64,000 nucleotides of DNA from Streptomyces sp. NBC_00259 (lineage in GTDB: Bacteria > Actinomycetota > Actinomycetes > Streptomycetales > Streptomycetaceae): positions 310,001 through 374,000 of the forward strand of contig NZ_CP108080.1 in assembly GCF_036181745.1 (NCBI RefSeq), written 5' to 3'. Below are positions 9,114 to 18,039 of the stretch, piece after piece. How positions within the stretch are numbered: position 1 is the stretch's first letter; every line of letters begins with the position of its first letter. The position numbers and the translations under genes were made by a program. The notes under the pieces were generated by a model. The model searched no databases. It was not told the origin of the DNA and saw nothing but the letters and a program-made list of their open reading frames with translations.

Positions 9114-10292
9114 TCAGCGGCGGACGCGCGGCATCCCGAGGCCGATCCAGGAGATGATCTCGCGCTGGATCTCGTTGTTGCCGCCGCCGAAGGTGAAGAT
9201 CACGGCCGAGCGGTAGCCGCGCTCCAGTTCGCCGTGGAGGACGGCACCGGCCGAGCCCTCCTTGAGGGAGCCCGCGGCTCCGACGACCTCCATCAGCCAG
9301 GCGTAGGCGTCTCGGCGGGCCTCGGAGCCGTACACCTTGACCACGGAGGCGTCCTGCGGGGTGAGGGTGCCTTCCTGGACGGCGCCCACCATCTGCCAGT
9401 TGAGCAGCTTCATCGCGTCGAGTTTGGTGTGTGTCCGGGCGAGGCGGTTCCTGACCCAGCCGAGGTCGATGACGCGGCGGCCGTCGGTGAGTTCGGTCTG
9501 CGACGCCCAGCGCTGGACGTCGTGGAGTGCCCGGATGGCCATGGTGCCGTGGGCGGCGAGGGTGACCCGCTCGTGGTTGAGCTGGTTGGTGATCAGCCGC
9601 CAGCCCTTGTTCTCCTCACCGACCCGGCGGGAGACGGGAACGCGGATGTCCTCGTAGTAGCTGGCCGTGGTGTCGTGCGAGGCGAGGGTGTTGATGACGG
9701 TGCAGGAGTAGCCCTGGTCGGAGGTCGGCACGAGCAGCATGGTGATGCCCTTGTGGGGCGGGGCGTCGGGATCGGTGCGGACGGCGAGCCACACCCAGTC
9801 GGCGGTGTCCCCGTTGGTCGTCCAGATCTTCTGGCCGTTGACGACATACGTGTCGCCTTCGCGCACGGCGCGGGTCCTGAGCGCGGCAAGGTCGGTGCCG
9901 GCGTCCGGCTCGCTGTAGCCGATCGCGAAGTCGATCTCGCCGGAGAGGATCCGGGGCAGGAAGTACGCCTTCTGCTCGTCGGTGCCATACTGCATGATCG
10001 TCGGGCCGACGGTGTTCAGCGCCATCAGCGGCAGCGGCACGCCCGCCTGCGCGGCCTCGTCGAAGAAGATGAACTGCTCCATAGGCGTCATCCCGCGGCC
10101 GCCGTACTCCTCGGGCCAGCCGACGCCGAGCCAGCCGTCGGCTCCGAGGCGGCGGATCGTCTCCCGGTAGAAGCGCTTCTGGGTGGCGGGGTCGGCGTAG
10201 CGGGCGTAGGCGTTGTCGGGCACGAGTCCGTCGAAGTAGGCACGCAGCTCGGCGCGCAACTGCTGCTGTCCCGGCGAGTATTCGAGATGCAC
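9114..10292 (-). CDS. Acyl-CoA dehydrogenase
   Basis: A 392-residue flavoprotein of normal family length. Family blocks include FAIGYSEPDAGTDLAALRTRA near residue 125 and VNGQKIWTTNGDTADWVWLAV near 150, the FAD/substrate-binding core. The C-terminal helical domain contains AHTKLDAMKLLNWQ-like sequence and ends with FGGGNNEIQREIIS, the C-terminal FAD-interacting signature. It starts at GTG 10292 behind GGAGGGG. It oxidises an acyl-CoA to the enoyl-CoA and passes electrons to ETF. It stands alone with no thiolase or hydratase beside it, so substrate chain length cannot be inferred. Confidence 0.92.
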   Translation of the reverse strand: MHLEYSPGQQQLRAELRAYFDGLVPDNAYARYADPATQKRFYRETIRRLGADGWLGVGWPEEYGGRGMTPMEQFIFFDEAAQAGVPLPLMALNTVGPTIMQYGTDEQKAYFLPRILSGEIDFAIGYSEPDAGTDLAALRTRAVREGDTYVVNGQKIWTTNGDTADWVWLAVRTDPDAPPHKGITMLLVPTSDQGYSCTVINTLASHDTTASYYEDIRVPVSRRVGEENKGWRLITNQLNHERVTLAAHGTMAIRALHDVQRWASQTELTDGRRVIDLGWVRNRLARTHTKLDAMKLLNWQMVGAVQEGTLTPQDASVVKVYGSEARRDAYAWLMEVVGAAGSLKEGSAGAVLHGELERGYRSAVIFTFGGGNNEIQREIISWIGLGMPRVRR

Positions 10293-10404
10293 GGCCCCTC
10301 CAGGCGTCTCGTGCCGCGTCGCTGCGGCGGCGGACAGACTAGAACGTGTTCCAAGAATCCGGAAGGGTCGTGGCGGGCCGAACGCGGCGGTGCACGTGCG
10401 GCGG

Positions 10405-10438
10405 CGAGGCAGGGCGTACCTCGAGGCAGGGCGTACCT
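10405..10438. promoter_or_regulatory. Tandem 17-bp repeat resembling iron boxes
   Basis: Two perfect head-to-tail copies of CGAGGCAGGGCGTACCT. Each contains AGG-(9)-CCT and matches the DmdR1/IdeR iron-box core AGGTTAGGCTAACCT at about 10 of 15 positions. They lie about 95 bases upstream of the siderophore-interacting-protein fragment, where an iron-responsive site would be expected. Confidence 0.5.
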
Positions 10439-10531
10439 GTGGAGGCGTAGCCGTATCGGCGGCGTGTCGGGGCCCTGTCGGTGGAGTCGGGGAACGTCGG
10501 CGACCGAAGCCCCTCTTCCCCGGGAGTCCCG

Positions 10532-10921
10532 ATGGAGCACACCCTTCCCGTCCGGTTCGTCCAGGTCACCGGCGTCCGCCGGCTCACCCCCCGCATGGTC
10601 CGGATCACCTTCGGCGGTCCGGACCTCGCGGGGTTCGACCTGGCCGGGCCCGACCAGCAGGTGAAGCTGTACTTCCCGCGGCCCGGTCAGCAGGTGCCGC
10701 TGCTGCCCGCGTCCGGGGCGGGAGCGGACGATGACGTGATGCGCTGGTACGCGGCGTACAACGAGATCCCGGAGGCGGAACGGCCGTGGATGCCCAGCTA
10801 CACGGTCCGGGCGAGCGACACGAGGCGCGGGACGATCGACATCAACCCCTCGGCCGCAGGCACACCCACCGCCGGCCCGCGGCCCGTCGTCCGGTTCGGC
10901 GGGTTCAGCAACTCCGCGTGA
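10532..10921 (+). pseudogene. Truncated siderophore-interacting protein (SIP/ViuB-type flavoreductase)
   Basis: The first ~105 codons match the FAD-binding domain of SIP ferric-siderophore reductases: RFVQVTGVRRLTPRMVRITFGGPDLAGF, then EIPEAERPWMPSYTVRASDTRRGTIDI with the flavin-binding R-x-Y-T/S-V-R type segment. Intact members are about 250-300 residues and continue into a NAD(P)H-binding half; here the homology stops at about 10840 and the frame ends after an unrelated tail at 10921. The other strand of that tail encodes the end of a broken BTAD regulator, so the gene was cut by a deletion or rearrangement. Probably non-functional. Candidate iron boxes remain upstream. Confidence 0.75.
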
Positions 10922-11635
10922 AGTGACCGGAGTTCGGGTCCGGGGCCGGTGCCGAGGCGGTCGGCGAGGGCGCCGCGCACGTCCTCGTACGCCTGGAGGG
11001 CCTCGGCGGGGCGGCCGGATGCGCGCAGGGCCCGGATACACAGGGCCTGGAGGGGTTCGTCCAGGGGCTGCGCGGCGGCCAGTTCGGTGAGGTCGGGGAG
11101 CGCCGCCTCGGCACGGCCGCGGGCGATGTCGGCGGCCAGCCGGCCGCGGAGTGCCTCGGTGCGGCGGCGCTCGGCGCGTACGGCCACGGCGTCGCCGTCA
11201 CGGCGCGGGGAGGTCCGCGAGGGCGGGACCGTGCCAGAGGGCCAGCGCCTCGTCGAGTATCCGTGCGGCACGGTCGGCGTCGCCGTCGTCCAGTGCCTCG
11301 GTACCCCGCGCCGTCAGACGGTCGAAGCGGTTCAGATCGATGTCGCCGGGATCGGCGGCCAGTCGGTAGCCGCCCGGCACCGAGATGACCGTCTCACGGC
11401 CGAGTGCCCGCCGCAGCCGCCCGATCAGCGCCTGAAGCGCCGCCGTGGTGTCGGCGGGGGGCTCCTTCTCGTCGCCCCACAGTTCGTCGACCAGTTCACC
11501 GGCCCGCACCGGTCGCCCGCCGGCGGCCACGAGCGCGGTCAGCACGGCCCTCAGCCGGGACCCGCTGAGCGGCACCTCGCTTCCGTCGGGGCGGAGCACC
11601 TGCGTGGCGCCGAGGATGCGGTAGCGGTAGGTCAC
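10840..11635 (-). pseudogene. Broken SARP/AfsR-type regulator (winged helix + BTAD)
   Basis: Reading leftward from GTG 11635, the first frame gives a SARP DNA-binding domain (YRILGATQVLRPDGSEVPL, LWGDEKEPPADTTAALQALI, VISVPGGYRLAADPGDIDL) and the start of a BTAD domain. It hits a stop at GPALADLPAP. The rest of BTAD (AVRAERRRTEALRGRLAADI to LRSLHAELLNPPNRT) continues in another frame, so an indel sits near 11205. No NB-ARC, TPR or other effector domain follows; the sequence runs into the truncated SIP gene instead. This is a remnant of a pathway-specific activator. Which cluster it served cannot be told. Confidence 0.75.
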
Positions 11636-11764
11636 CCGCCCATACTCCCTGCCCCGGCGAGGGCCCGGCTGCCCCGGTGAGGGCCCGGCCGACATGGCAA
11701 GGGCCCGGGTTGTGGTGTCCCGGGCCATGTCCGGTCCCGGCACCCGCATCTACGGTCCGGGCCC

Positions 11765-12754
11765 ATGACCTCACTGAGAGCCACCTCGCATCGTCTGTTC
11801 GCGGTGCTCGTCACGGTGTTCTCCGCCGTGGCGGCGCTGCTTCTCGTACCCGCTCCCCCGGCGGCGGCCGCCGGCGTCGTGGAAGTCACCGGCTTCGGGT
11901 CCAACCCGGGCGCCCTGCGCATGTTCCGCTACGTCCCGGACGGACTGCCCGCCGGGCGGCCCGTCGTCGTGGTCCTGCACGGCTGTACGCAGAACGCCGC
12001 CGGCTACGGCACCGGAAGCGGCTGGACCGAACTCGCCGACCGCTGGGGCTTCTCCGTCGTGCTGCCGCAGCAGACCAGCGCCAACAACGCGAGTGCGTGC
12101 TTCAACTGGTTCCAGACCGGGGACACCGCGCGCGGCCAGGGCGAGGCCGCCTCCATCGCCCAGATGACCGACCGGCAGCTCGCGGACGTCTCCGGCGACC
12201 CCGCGCGCGTGTACGTGACCGGCCTGTCGGCCGGCGGTGGCATGACCGCGGTGATGATGGCCGCGTACCCGGAGAAGTTCGCGGCGGGCGGGGTGGTGGC
12301 GGGCCTGCCGTACGGCTGTGCGCAGGCGGCGGGCTCCCCGTACGTGTGCATGTACGTCGGCGCCACGCAAACACCCCGGCAGTGGGGCGACCGGGTCCGC
12401 GCGGCCAGGCCGGGGTACGGCGGACCGTGGCCGGTGCTCACGGTGCTGCAGGGCACGGCGGACTACACGGTGAAGCCGGTCAACATGGAGGATCTGATGC
12501 GTCAGTGGACGGACGTCCACGGCGCCGACCAGAGCGCCGACACCAGCGACACCGTCGCCGGACACCCGCACCGGGTCTACCGGGATCCGGCGGGCAAGGC
12601 GGTCGTGGAGACGTACGCCATCACCGGCATGGGCCACGGCCAGCCGGTCGATCCGGGTGCGGCGGCGACGCAGTGCGGCACGGCCGGGGCGTATCTGCTC
12701 GACGTGGATCTGTGCGCGGCGTACCGGCTGGGCCATGGCTGGGGGCTCGGCTGA
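11765..12754 (+). CDS. Secreted PHB-depolymerase-family esterase
   Basis: A 329-residue extracellular alpha/beta hydrolase of the LpqC/esterase PHB family, which includes feruloyl and acetylxylan esterases and short-chain PHA depolymerases. The signal peptide is LFAVLVTVFSAVAALLLVPAPPAAAA. The oxyanion region is VVVLHGCTQNAAGY, the nucleophile elbow GLSAGGGM (about residue 155), an Asp in VLQGTADYTV, and the catalytic His in ITGMGHGQPV. A TACGGT -10-like hexamer ends 7 bases before the ATG with no SD, so a leaderless transcript is likely. It probably acts on plant polysaccharide esters or polyesters; substrate unresolved. Confidence 0.88.
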   Translation: MTSLRATSHRLFAVLVTVFSAVAALLLVPAPPAAAAGVVEVTGFGSNPGALRMFRYVPDGLPAGRPVVVVLHGCTQNAAGYGTGSGWTELADRWGFSVVLPQQTSANNASACFNWFQTGDTARGQGEAASIAQMTDRQLADVSGDPARVYVTGLSAGGGMTAVMMAAYPEKFAAGGVVAGLPYGCAQAAGSPYVCMYVGATQTPRQWGDRVRAARPGYGGPWPVLTVLQGTADYTVKPVNMEDLMRQWTDVHGADQSADTSDTVAGHPHRVYRDPAGKAVVETYAITGMGHGQPVDPGAAATQCGTAGAYLLDVDLCAAYRLGHGWGLG

Positions 12755-12869
12755 GCCGCCGGCCCGTGCCCGATCTCGATGTCCGGATTCCGCCGGTCGG
12801 GGCCCGCGGCACCCAGCACCCTGGGAGGTGAGAAGCGAGAACGCGGAGCGAGAGAGGACTGAGCGGCTC

Positions 12870-13595
12870 ATGACGGTCTCCACCACCACCAGGATCCACG
12901 AGCGCGTGGCCGGGGCCGACTGGGCCGCGGTCGCCGCGGAACTCGACGAGCACGGCTGCGCGCAGACGCCCGGGCTGCTGACGGCCGCCGAGTGCCGTCG
13001 CATCGCCGCGCTCTACACCGACGACGAGCGGTTCCGCACCACCGTCGACATGGCCCGGCACCGGTTCGGCTCCGGCGAGTACCGCTACTTCACGCACGAA
13101 CTTCCGGATGCGGTACGGGAGTTGCGCGCGGCGCTGTATCCGCGGCTGCTGCCGGTCGCCCGCGACTGGGCGGAGCGGCTCGGCCGGCCGGCGCCGTGGC
13201 CGGACGGTCTGGAGGAGTGGCTCGCACAGTGCCATCGGGCCGGACAGGACCGGTCGGCACAGATCCTGCTGCGCTACGGGAAGGGCGACTGGAACGCGCT
13301 GCACCGCGACGTCTTCGGCGAGATGCTCTTCCCGCTCCAGGTCGTGATCGGCCTGGACGCGTACGGAACGGACTACACGGGCGGTGAGTTCCTGCTGGTC
13401 GAGCAGCGGCCCCGGGCGCAGTCGAGGGGCACGGCGACGTCGCTCCGGCAGGGGCACGGGCTGGTCTTCACCACCCGCGACCGGCCGGTCCGTTCGGCGC
13501 GGGGCTGGTCGGCGGGCGCGCTGCGGCACGGTGTGAGCGTGGTGCGCTCGGGCCGGCGCCACGCGCTCGGGCTGGTCTTCCACGACGCTTCCTGA
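12870..13595 (+). CDS. 2-oxoglutarate/Fe(II)-dependent oxygenase family protein
   Basis: A 241-residue protein. The iron-binding HxD is visible in NALHRDVFGEMLFPLQVVIGL near residue 150. The distal histidine is likely in the GALRHGVSVVRSGRRHALGLVF segment, where the following Arg would bind 2-oxoglutarate. The N-terminal half is helical and begins AGADWAAVAAELDEHGCAQTPGLLTAAEC, typical of prolyl-hydroxylase-like folds acting on proteins or nucleic acids. ATG 12870 gives a sensible start (MTVSTTTRIHERV). It sits alone between an esterase and the convergent MerB-like gene. Confidence 0.82.
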   Translation: MTVSTTTRIHERVAGADWAAVAAELDEHGCAQTPGLLTAAECRRIAALYTDDERFRTTVDMARHRFGSGEYRYFTHELPDAVRELRAALYPRLLPVARDWAERLGRPAPWPDGLEEWLAQCHRAGQDRSAQILLRYGKGDWNALHRDVFGEMLFPLQVVIGLDAYGTDYTGGEFLLVEQRPRAQSRGTATSLRQGHGLVFTTRDRPVRSARGWSAGALRHGVSVVRSGRRHALGLVFHDAS

Positions 13596-13642
13596 GCACA
13601 CGCCGGGCGATCCCGCGACGCCGCCGTGGTCCTCGGTTCCGC

Positions 13643-14407
13643 TCACAGCCCCCAGAAGGGTCCGCCGAGCCCGGCCTGCGCGAAGTAGGCGGCGGCCGAG
13701 GACGGGTCGCGCCGACGGTAGCCACGGTCGAGGCGGCCCGCGTACCAGCCGCGGGCCAGCCGCCAGAGGGTGGTCACGTCCATCACGTACCCGCGCGACG
13801 CGCCGGTGCGCTCCAGCCAGTCGTCCACGCAGCGCGTGGAGCAGAACAGCCGCTGGTGGCGGCAGGTGTGGACGACGTCGTCCCAGACGTGGTGGGCCGG
13901 GACGAGGAAGTGCGCCACCTGCTCCCCCGGTGGAGGGGCGTCCCGGCCGACGACCCAGGCGTGCGGTGTGCCGCAGGCGGGGCAGCGGGACGCGACCAGC
14001 ACGTCGGGTTCGTCGTCGAGCAGCTGCGGCAGGGCGAAGGAGTCCCAGGCGCAGCCGCCCCACCACAGGGTGCGACGGCCCATGACGGAGAAGCCGAGCG
14101 GAACCGAGGCGAAGGGATGGGCCATGACGACCCCCTCACCGTCGGGGGCGGCCGGGTCGTCCAGCACGATATCGCGGTGGTCGTGCAGGGCGCGGAGCGC
14201 CTGTCGTACCGTCGCGGGATCGTGCCCGGTGGCGACGGCGAGCCCGGCGGTGCCTGCGGGGCGGCCGGTGCGGGCGAAGGCGCGGTACACGGCGAGCCGG
14301 ACGTCCTCGGTCGGGTCGGGGTCCAAGCCCGCGTACGGGTCTGGGGCCAGGCCCGTATCCGGGTCTGGCGCGGTGGGTGGCTCGGCGGGCGGGTGCTGGT
14401 CGGTCAT
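13643..14407 (-). CDS. Alkylmercury-lyase (MerB)-like protein
   Basis: A 254-residue protein. After a Pro/Asp-rich N-terminal extension (about residues 1-33), it has a winged-helix-like region and then the MerB-type core: MAHPFASVPLGFSVMG, GGCAWDSFALPQLL (Cys119, Asp122) and HTCRHQRLFCS (Cys189). These are the positions of the catalytic Cys/Asp/Cys set in organomercurial lyase. An extra CPAC pair (residues 142-145) is also present. No merA, merR or merT lies next to it, so it may be an orphan lyase or a MerB-fold protein with another role, as is common in actinomycetes. Confidence 0.78.
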   Translation of the reverse strand: MTDQHPPAEPPTAPDPDTGLAPDPYAGLDPDPTEDVRLAVYRAFARTGRPAGTAGLAVATGHDPATVRQALRALHDHRDIVLDDPAAPDGEGVVMAHPFASVPLGFSVMGRRTLWWGGCAWDSFALPQLLDDEPDVLVASRCPACGTPHAWVVGRDAPPPGEQVAHFLVPAHHVWDDVVHTCRHQRLFCSTRCVDDWLERTGASRGYVMDVTTLWRLARGWYAGRLDRGYRRRDPSSAAAYFAQAGLGGPFWGL

Positions 14408-14513
14408 CGGCGGTTCCTGTCCGGGGAACGCGGCATGCGGCGGCGTACCTCTGGTACGTGCCCAGCGTGCGCCACGCCGGGTGCCCGTGGCGACTCACGG
14501 GCCGGCCGCGCGG

Positions 14514-15911
14514 TCAGGGTGCGATGTTGTGGTTCAGCCGGAACAGGTTGCCGGGGTCGTGGCGCCGCTTGATCCGCGCCAGACGGTCGTGGTTCTGGCG
14601 GTAGTTGAGCCGGACCCGGCGCTGGTCCTGGTCGTCGTGGTCCATGAAGTTGACGTAGCCGCCGTCCAGGGAGTGCGGCCGCAGCGCCGCCGCGAAGTCG
14701 CGGGTCCACTCCTCGGTCGCCTCGCACTCGGCGCGGCTCAGGAGCACCGGGCTGAGGGCGGTGGAGAAGTCGGCGTCGCGGTAGGCGAACGCGGTCGCCT
14801 CGGGCGCCACCCGGTGGCATGCGCCGTCGATCGGGAAGACGACGGTCGCGCTCTGGATGGTGGGCGTGGCGGCGCCGTACTCGACGTAGGCGTCGATGGC
14901 CGCGTCCGGGAGCCCGCGGCTGAAGGTGCCCTTCCAGTAGTGGAAGAGCCCCGCGGGGAGCAGTTCGTCGAAGAGTGTGTTGACGACGGGATACGGCATC
15001 CGGCCGACGTGCTCCCCGATCACCGGCCCCAGCCCGGCAAGCCGGGCGCGGATCTCGTCGTCCTGGGACTCGGCGCCGGACCAGCAGGTCACCACGCCGC
15101 ACAGCGGGCGGCCGTGCCAGCGCTCGGGCAGGAACGGCAGCGGCGGGCCGAGCCCCACGACGAGCACCGCGCCGAGCTTCTCGCCCGCCTCGGCGACGAG
15201 TTCCCGGTAGCGGCGCAGGACGTCGCCGTCGAGCGGGTAGAACGTGGGCCCGCCGAGGACCGTGTCCACGGGATGCAGCCGTTGGACGAAGGAGGTGACC
15301 ACGCCGAAGTTCCCGCCTCCGCCGCGGACGGCCCAGAACAGGTCGGCGTTGCGTTCCCGCGTACAGGTGAGGAACGCGCCGTCGGCCGTGACGAGATCGA
15401 CCGAGACCAGGTTGTCGCAGGCCAGTCCGCAGCGGCGGGACAGATGTCCCATGCCGCCGCCGGTGGTGAGTCCGCCGACGCCGGTGGTGGAGACGATGCC
15501 GCCCGTGGTGGCCAGGCCGAAGGCGTGGGTGGCGTGGTTGACGTCGGCCCAGGTGCAGCCGCCCTCGGCCGTGGCTGTTCGTGCCTCGGGGTCGACCCGG
15601 ACCCCCCGCATCCGTCCGAGGTCGAGGACGATGCCGCCGTCGCAGGTGCCGTGCCCCGTCACGCTGTGGCCGCCGCCGCGCACCGCGAGGAGCAGGCCCA
15701 GCTCGCGGGCGGCGTTCACGGTGGCGATGACGTCGCCGGCGTCGGCGGCGCGGACGACGGCCACGGGCCGTTTGTCGATCATGGCGTTGTAGACCCTGCG
15801 GGCCTCGTCGTAGGCGGGGTCGCCGGGCCCGACGATGTCGCCGTGCACGGATTCGCGCAGCCGCTCGCCGGGTGCGCTGTCGCTGTCGGGGGCCGGTGCG
15901 CAGGTGCTCAT
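14514..15911 (-). CDS. BBE-type FAD-linked oxidase
   Basis: A 465-residue member of the FAD_binding_4 + BBE family. The FAD loop is LAVRGGGHSVTGHGTCDGGIVLDL; His82 in RGGGHS is the usual covalent 8-alpha-histidyl attachment site. GGIVSTTGVGGLTTGGGMGHL follows; the Cys that gives bicovalent flavin in berberine-bridge enzymes is replaced by Val/Ser here, so attachment should be mono-covalent, as in 6-hydroxynicotine oxidases. The C-terminal BBE motif is VNFMDHDDQDQ...LARIKRRHDPGNLFRLNHNI. ATG 15911 lies behind GGAAGG. It oxidises an alcohol, amine or sugar; substrate unknown. Confidence 0.9.
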   Translation of the reverse strand: MSTCAPAPDSDSAPGERLRESVHGDIVGPGDPAYDEARRVYNAMIDKRPVAVVRAADAGDVIATVNAARELGLLLAVRGGGHSVTGHGTCDGGIVLDLGRMRGVRVDPEARTATAEGGCTWADVNHATHAFGLATTGGIVSTTGVGGLTTGGGMGHLSRRCGLACDNLVSVDLVTADGAFLTCTRERNADLFWAVRGGGGNFGVVTSFVQRLHPVDTVLGGPTFYPLDGDVLRRYRELVAEAGEKLGAVLVVGLGPPLPFLPERWHGRPLCGVVTCWSGAESQDDEIRARLAGLGPVIGEHVGRMPYPVVNTLFDELLPAGLFHYWKGTFSRGLPDAAIDAYVEYGAATPTIQSATVVFPIDGACHRVAPEATAFAYRDADFSTALSPVLLSRAECEATEEWTRDFAAALRPHSLDGGYVNFMDHDDQDQRRVRLNYRQNHDRLARIKRRHDPGNLFRLNHNIAP

Positions 15912-16088
15912 GGGAACGACCGCCTTCCGCGTCGTGGGCGGCGGGGTGCGCCGGTGCCGCGTGCGTTCGGTTCGTGGGTCCGTACGGCTCTGTTGTAGGC
16001 ACGGCCCGGGGCGGCGGTCATCGCCGGATCGGCCCATCTCCTGAACGCCGGTGTGGGCGGAACGGCTCATACGGGCTTCGGAGGGGGC

Positions 16089-17771
16089 TCATGCCAGTCC
16101 GTGGGTGTACGCGTATGCGGTCGCCGCGGCCCGCGTGGACACGTCGAGCTTGGCGAAGATGTTGTTGAGGTGCCGGGCGACGGTGTGCTCGCTGATGCTC
16201 AGCTCGGCGGCGACGGACCGGTTGGTCGCGCCGGCGGCGACCAGGCGGAGCACCTCGGTCTCCCGCGCCGTGAGCGTGCCCGGGAGTCCGAGCAGGGCCG
16301 CGGCCCGGCGGGCGTCGGGCAGCGCGCCCAGGACCTCGAAGGCGGCCCGCGCCGCGCCGAGTTCCAGCCGTGCGCCCTCGTCGTCGCCGGCGGCCCGGTC
16401 GGCGGCGGCCAGCACCATGCGGACCTGAGCGGCCTCGTAGGGGACGCCGAGCTCCAGCCAGAGTCCGAGGGCCCGGCGCAGCAGCCGCACCGCCCGGTCC
16501 AGGTCACGCTCGGCGAAGGCCACCGTGCCGCCGGTGGCGGCGGCCGTCGCGTGCAGGATGCCGGTCGAGGATCCCCGTCGCCGCTCCCAGTCGTCCGCGA
16601 GCGCCGTCAGCTCGTCCGCCGCCGCCCCGGCCCCGTCGAGGCGCCCGAGAGCGAGCGAGATCTCGGCCTGGGCCGCGAGCAGTCGGCAGCGGTCGAGCCG
16701 GGCGGGGGTCCCGTCGCCGGGGCCGGCGAGGGCGAGTCGTAGTCCCGCGGCGGCGGAGGAGGCCTTGCCCTGCGCCAGCCGGAGCAGGGCGAGGCCGGGC
16801 TGCGGGTCCCGGCCCAGTTCGTGCGCTCGGCCGTAGGAGGCCTCCGCCGCTGCGCTCTCGCCTCGTCTGCGCTGGATCTCACCGGCGAGATAGACGGCCC
16901 CGGCGGCGGCGGAGGCGTTGTCGGGAAGGAGTTCCTCGCAGGTCAGGGCCGCTTCGGCAGTGGCCTGTGGCCAGGCGCCGCGAAGCTCCAGCACCTCGGC
17001 GCGGTGGACCCGGCACAGTCCGCGGAAGGCGTTCTCCTCGGGCATCGTGGCGCACCAGTCCATGGCCGCGTCGCTCCATTCGGCGGCTCGTCCGAGATCG
17101 GCCGAGGCCATGCAGTGCCGCAGGCCCAGACAGTAGATCCAGCCGGTGAAGAACGAACTGAGTTCACCGGCCATGGCCGCGCACATCGCTTCGTCGAGGA
17201 TCGCGAGTCCCTCGGCGACGCGGCCCTGGGCGAGCAGCACTCCGGCCCCTGCCTGGGTGCTCATGGCGAGGAGGTCCGCGCTGCCGCAGCGGCGGGCCGT
17301 CGCGGCCATGCGGCCCGCGCAGGACATGGCCTCGGCGAACGCGCCGCGCCGCTGCGCCTCCTCCGTGTCGACCCAGGCCAGATAGCACTGTTCGACGCAT
17401 TCGGGCTGGTCGCCGAGGTGGTGCCGGGCCCGCCGCAGCCATCCGGCGGACGCGGCCGCGCGGCCGGCGAGCTGGAACTCGTAGTGGAGCATCCAGGCGC
17501 TGTATCCGGCCTTACGGGCCTCGCCGGCCGCCGCGAAACCGGTGTACGCCTTCATGCGCGCGGCGACGGACTCCTCGGTGCGGCTGGTCCACCAGGCGGC
17601 ATCGGCGAGTACGGAGAGATCGTCCGGGTCCAGTCCTTCGGGGCCGAGGGCGTGGAAGGCGTCGTACGCCTCGGCCCAGGCCTCACGGGCGGCCGCGTCC
17701 CTGGCCCGGTCGGCCGTCCGGGTCGGCTCGTGCCGGGTCGTCTGCTCGGGGCCGGTCGTCCGCTCGGCCAC
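16089..17771 (-). CDS. LuxR-family regulator with long helical-repeat sensor region
   Basis: A 560-residue protein. The C-terminal ~65 residues are a LuxR HTH (LTARETEVLRLVAAGATNRSVAAELSISEHTVARHLNNIFAKLDV). The preceding ~480 residues are Ala/Leu-rich helical repeats of TPR type (EAYDAFHALGPEGLDPDDLSVLADAAWWTSRTEESVAARMKAY). There is no ATP-binding P-loop, so it is a short relative of LAL/MalT regulators lacking the STAND NTPase. GTG 17771 has GGGAG upstream. It is divergent from the TTA-containing beta-propeller at 18040 and may regulate it or the neighbouring BBE oxidase. Confidence 0.85.
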   Translation of the reverse strand: MAERTTGPEQTTRHEPTRTADRARDAAAREAWAEAYDAFHALGPEGLDPDDLSVLADAAWWTSRTEESVAARMKAYTGFAAAGEARKAGYSAWMLHYEFQLAGRAAASAGWLRRARHHLGDQPECVEQCYLAWVDTEEAQRRGAFAEAMSCAGRMAATARRCGSADLLAMSTQAGAGVLLAQGRVAEGLAILDEAMCAAMAGELSSFFTGWIYCLGLRHCMASADLGRAAEWSDAAMDWCATMPEENAFRGLCRVHRAEVLELRGAWPQATAEAALTCEELLPDNASAAAGAVYLAGEIQRRRGESAAAEASYGRAHELGRDPQPGLALLRLAQGKASSAAAGLRLALAGPGDGTPARLDRCRLLAAQAEISLALGRLDGAGAAADELTALADDWERRRGSSTGILHATAAATGGTVAFAERDLDRAVRLLRRALGLWLELGVPYEAAQVRMVLAAADRAAGDDEGARLELGAARAAFEVLGALPDARRAAALLGLPGTLTARETEVLRLVAAGATNRSVAAELSISEHTVARHLNNIFAKLDVSTRAAATAYAYTHGLA

Positions 17772-18039
17772 GCGCGGCTCCCTTCCCGCTCCTCACCAGG
17801 ATAGGAGCGGCCGCGGCGCCGGGCGCCACCGTCGGCGGTCCGTGACGCGGGGTGACCGCCACCGGTAGGGGCCGCCGGACGGTGACGACGCGTCGGATCC
17901 GGGGTCGCGGCACGGCACGCAGCGGTGCCTGCCTGCGGCGACTGGCTGAAAGTGCATCAAAAACCTCTCGTGGCAAGGTGTTCCCTGCGAACCCGCTGGT
18001 CATCCTCTAGGGAACGGTCCGCAACCCTGGGAGGCTCGC

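Noticed and set aside
13643..14407. A mercury-resistance operon together with the reductase at 2576
   Set aside because: The genes are 10 kb apart, on opposite strands, and the reductase lacks the MerA GGTCVNVGC motif and an HMA domain.
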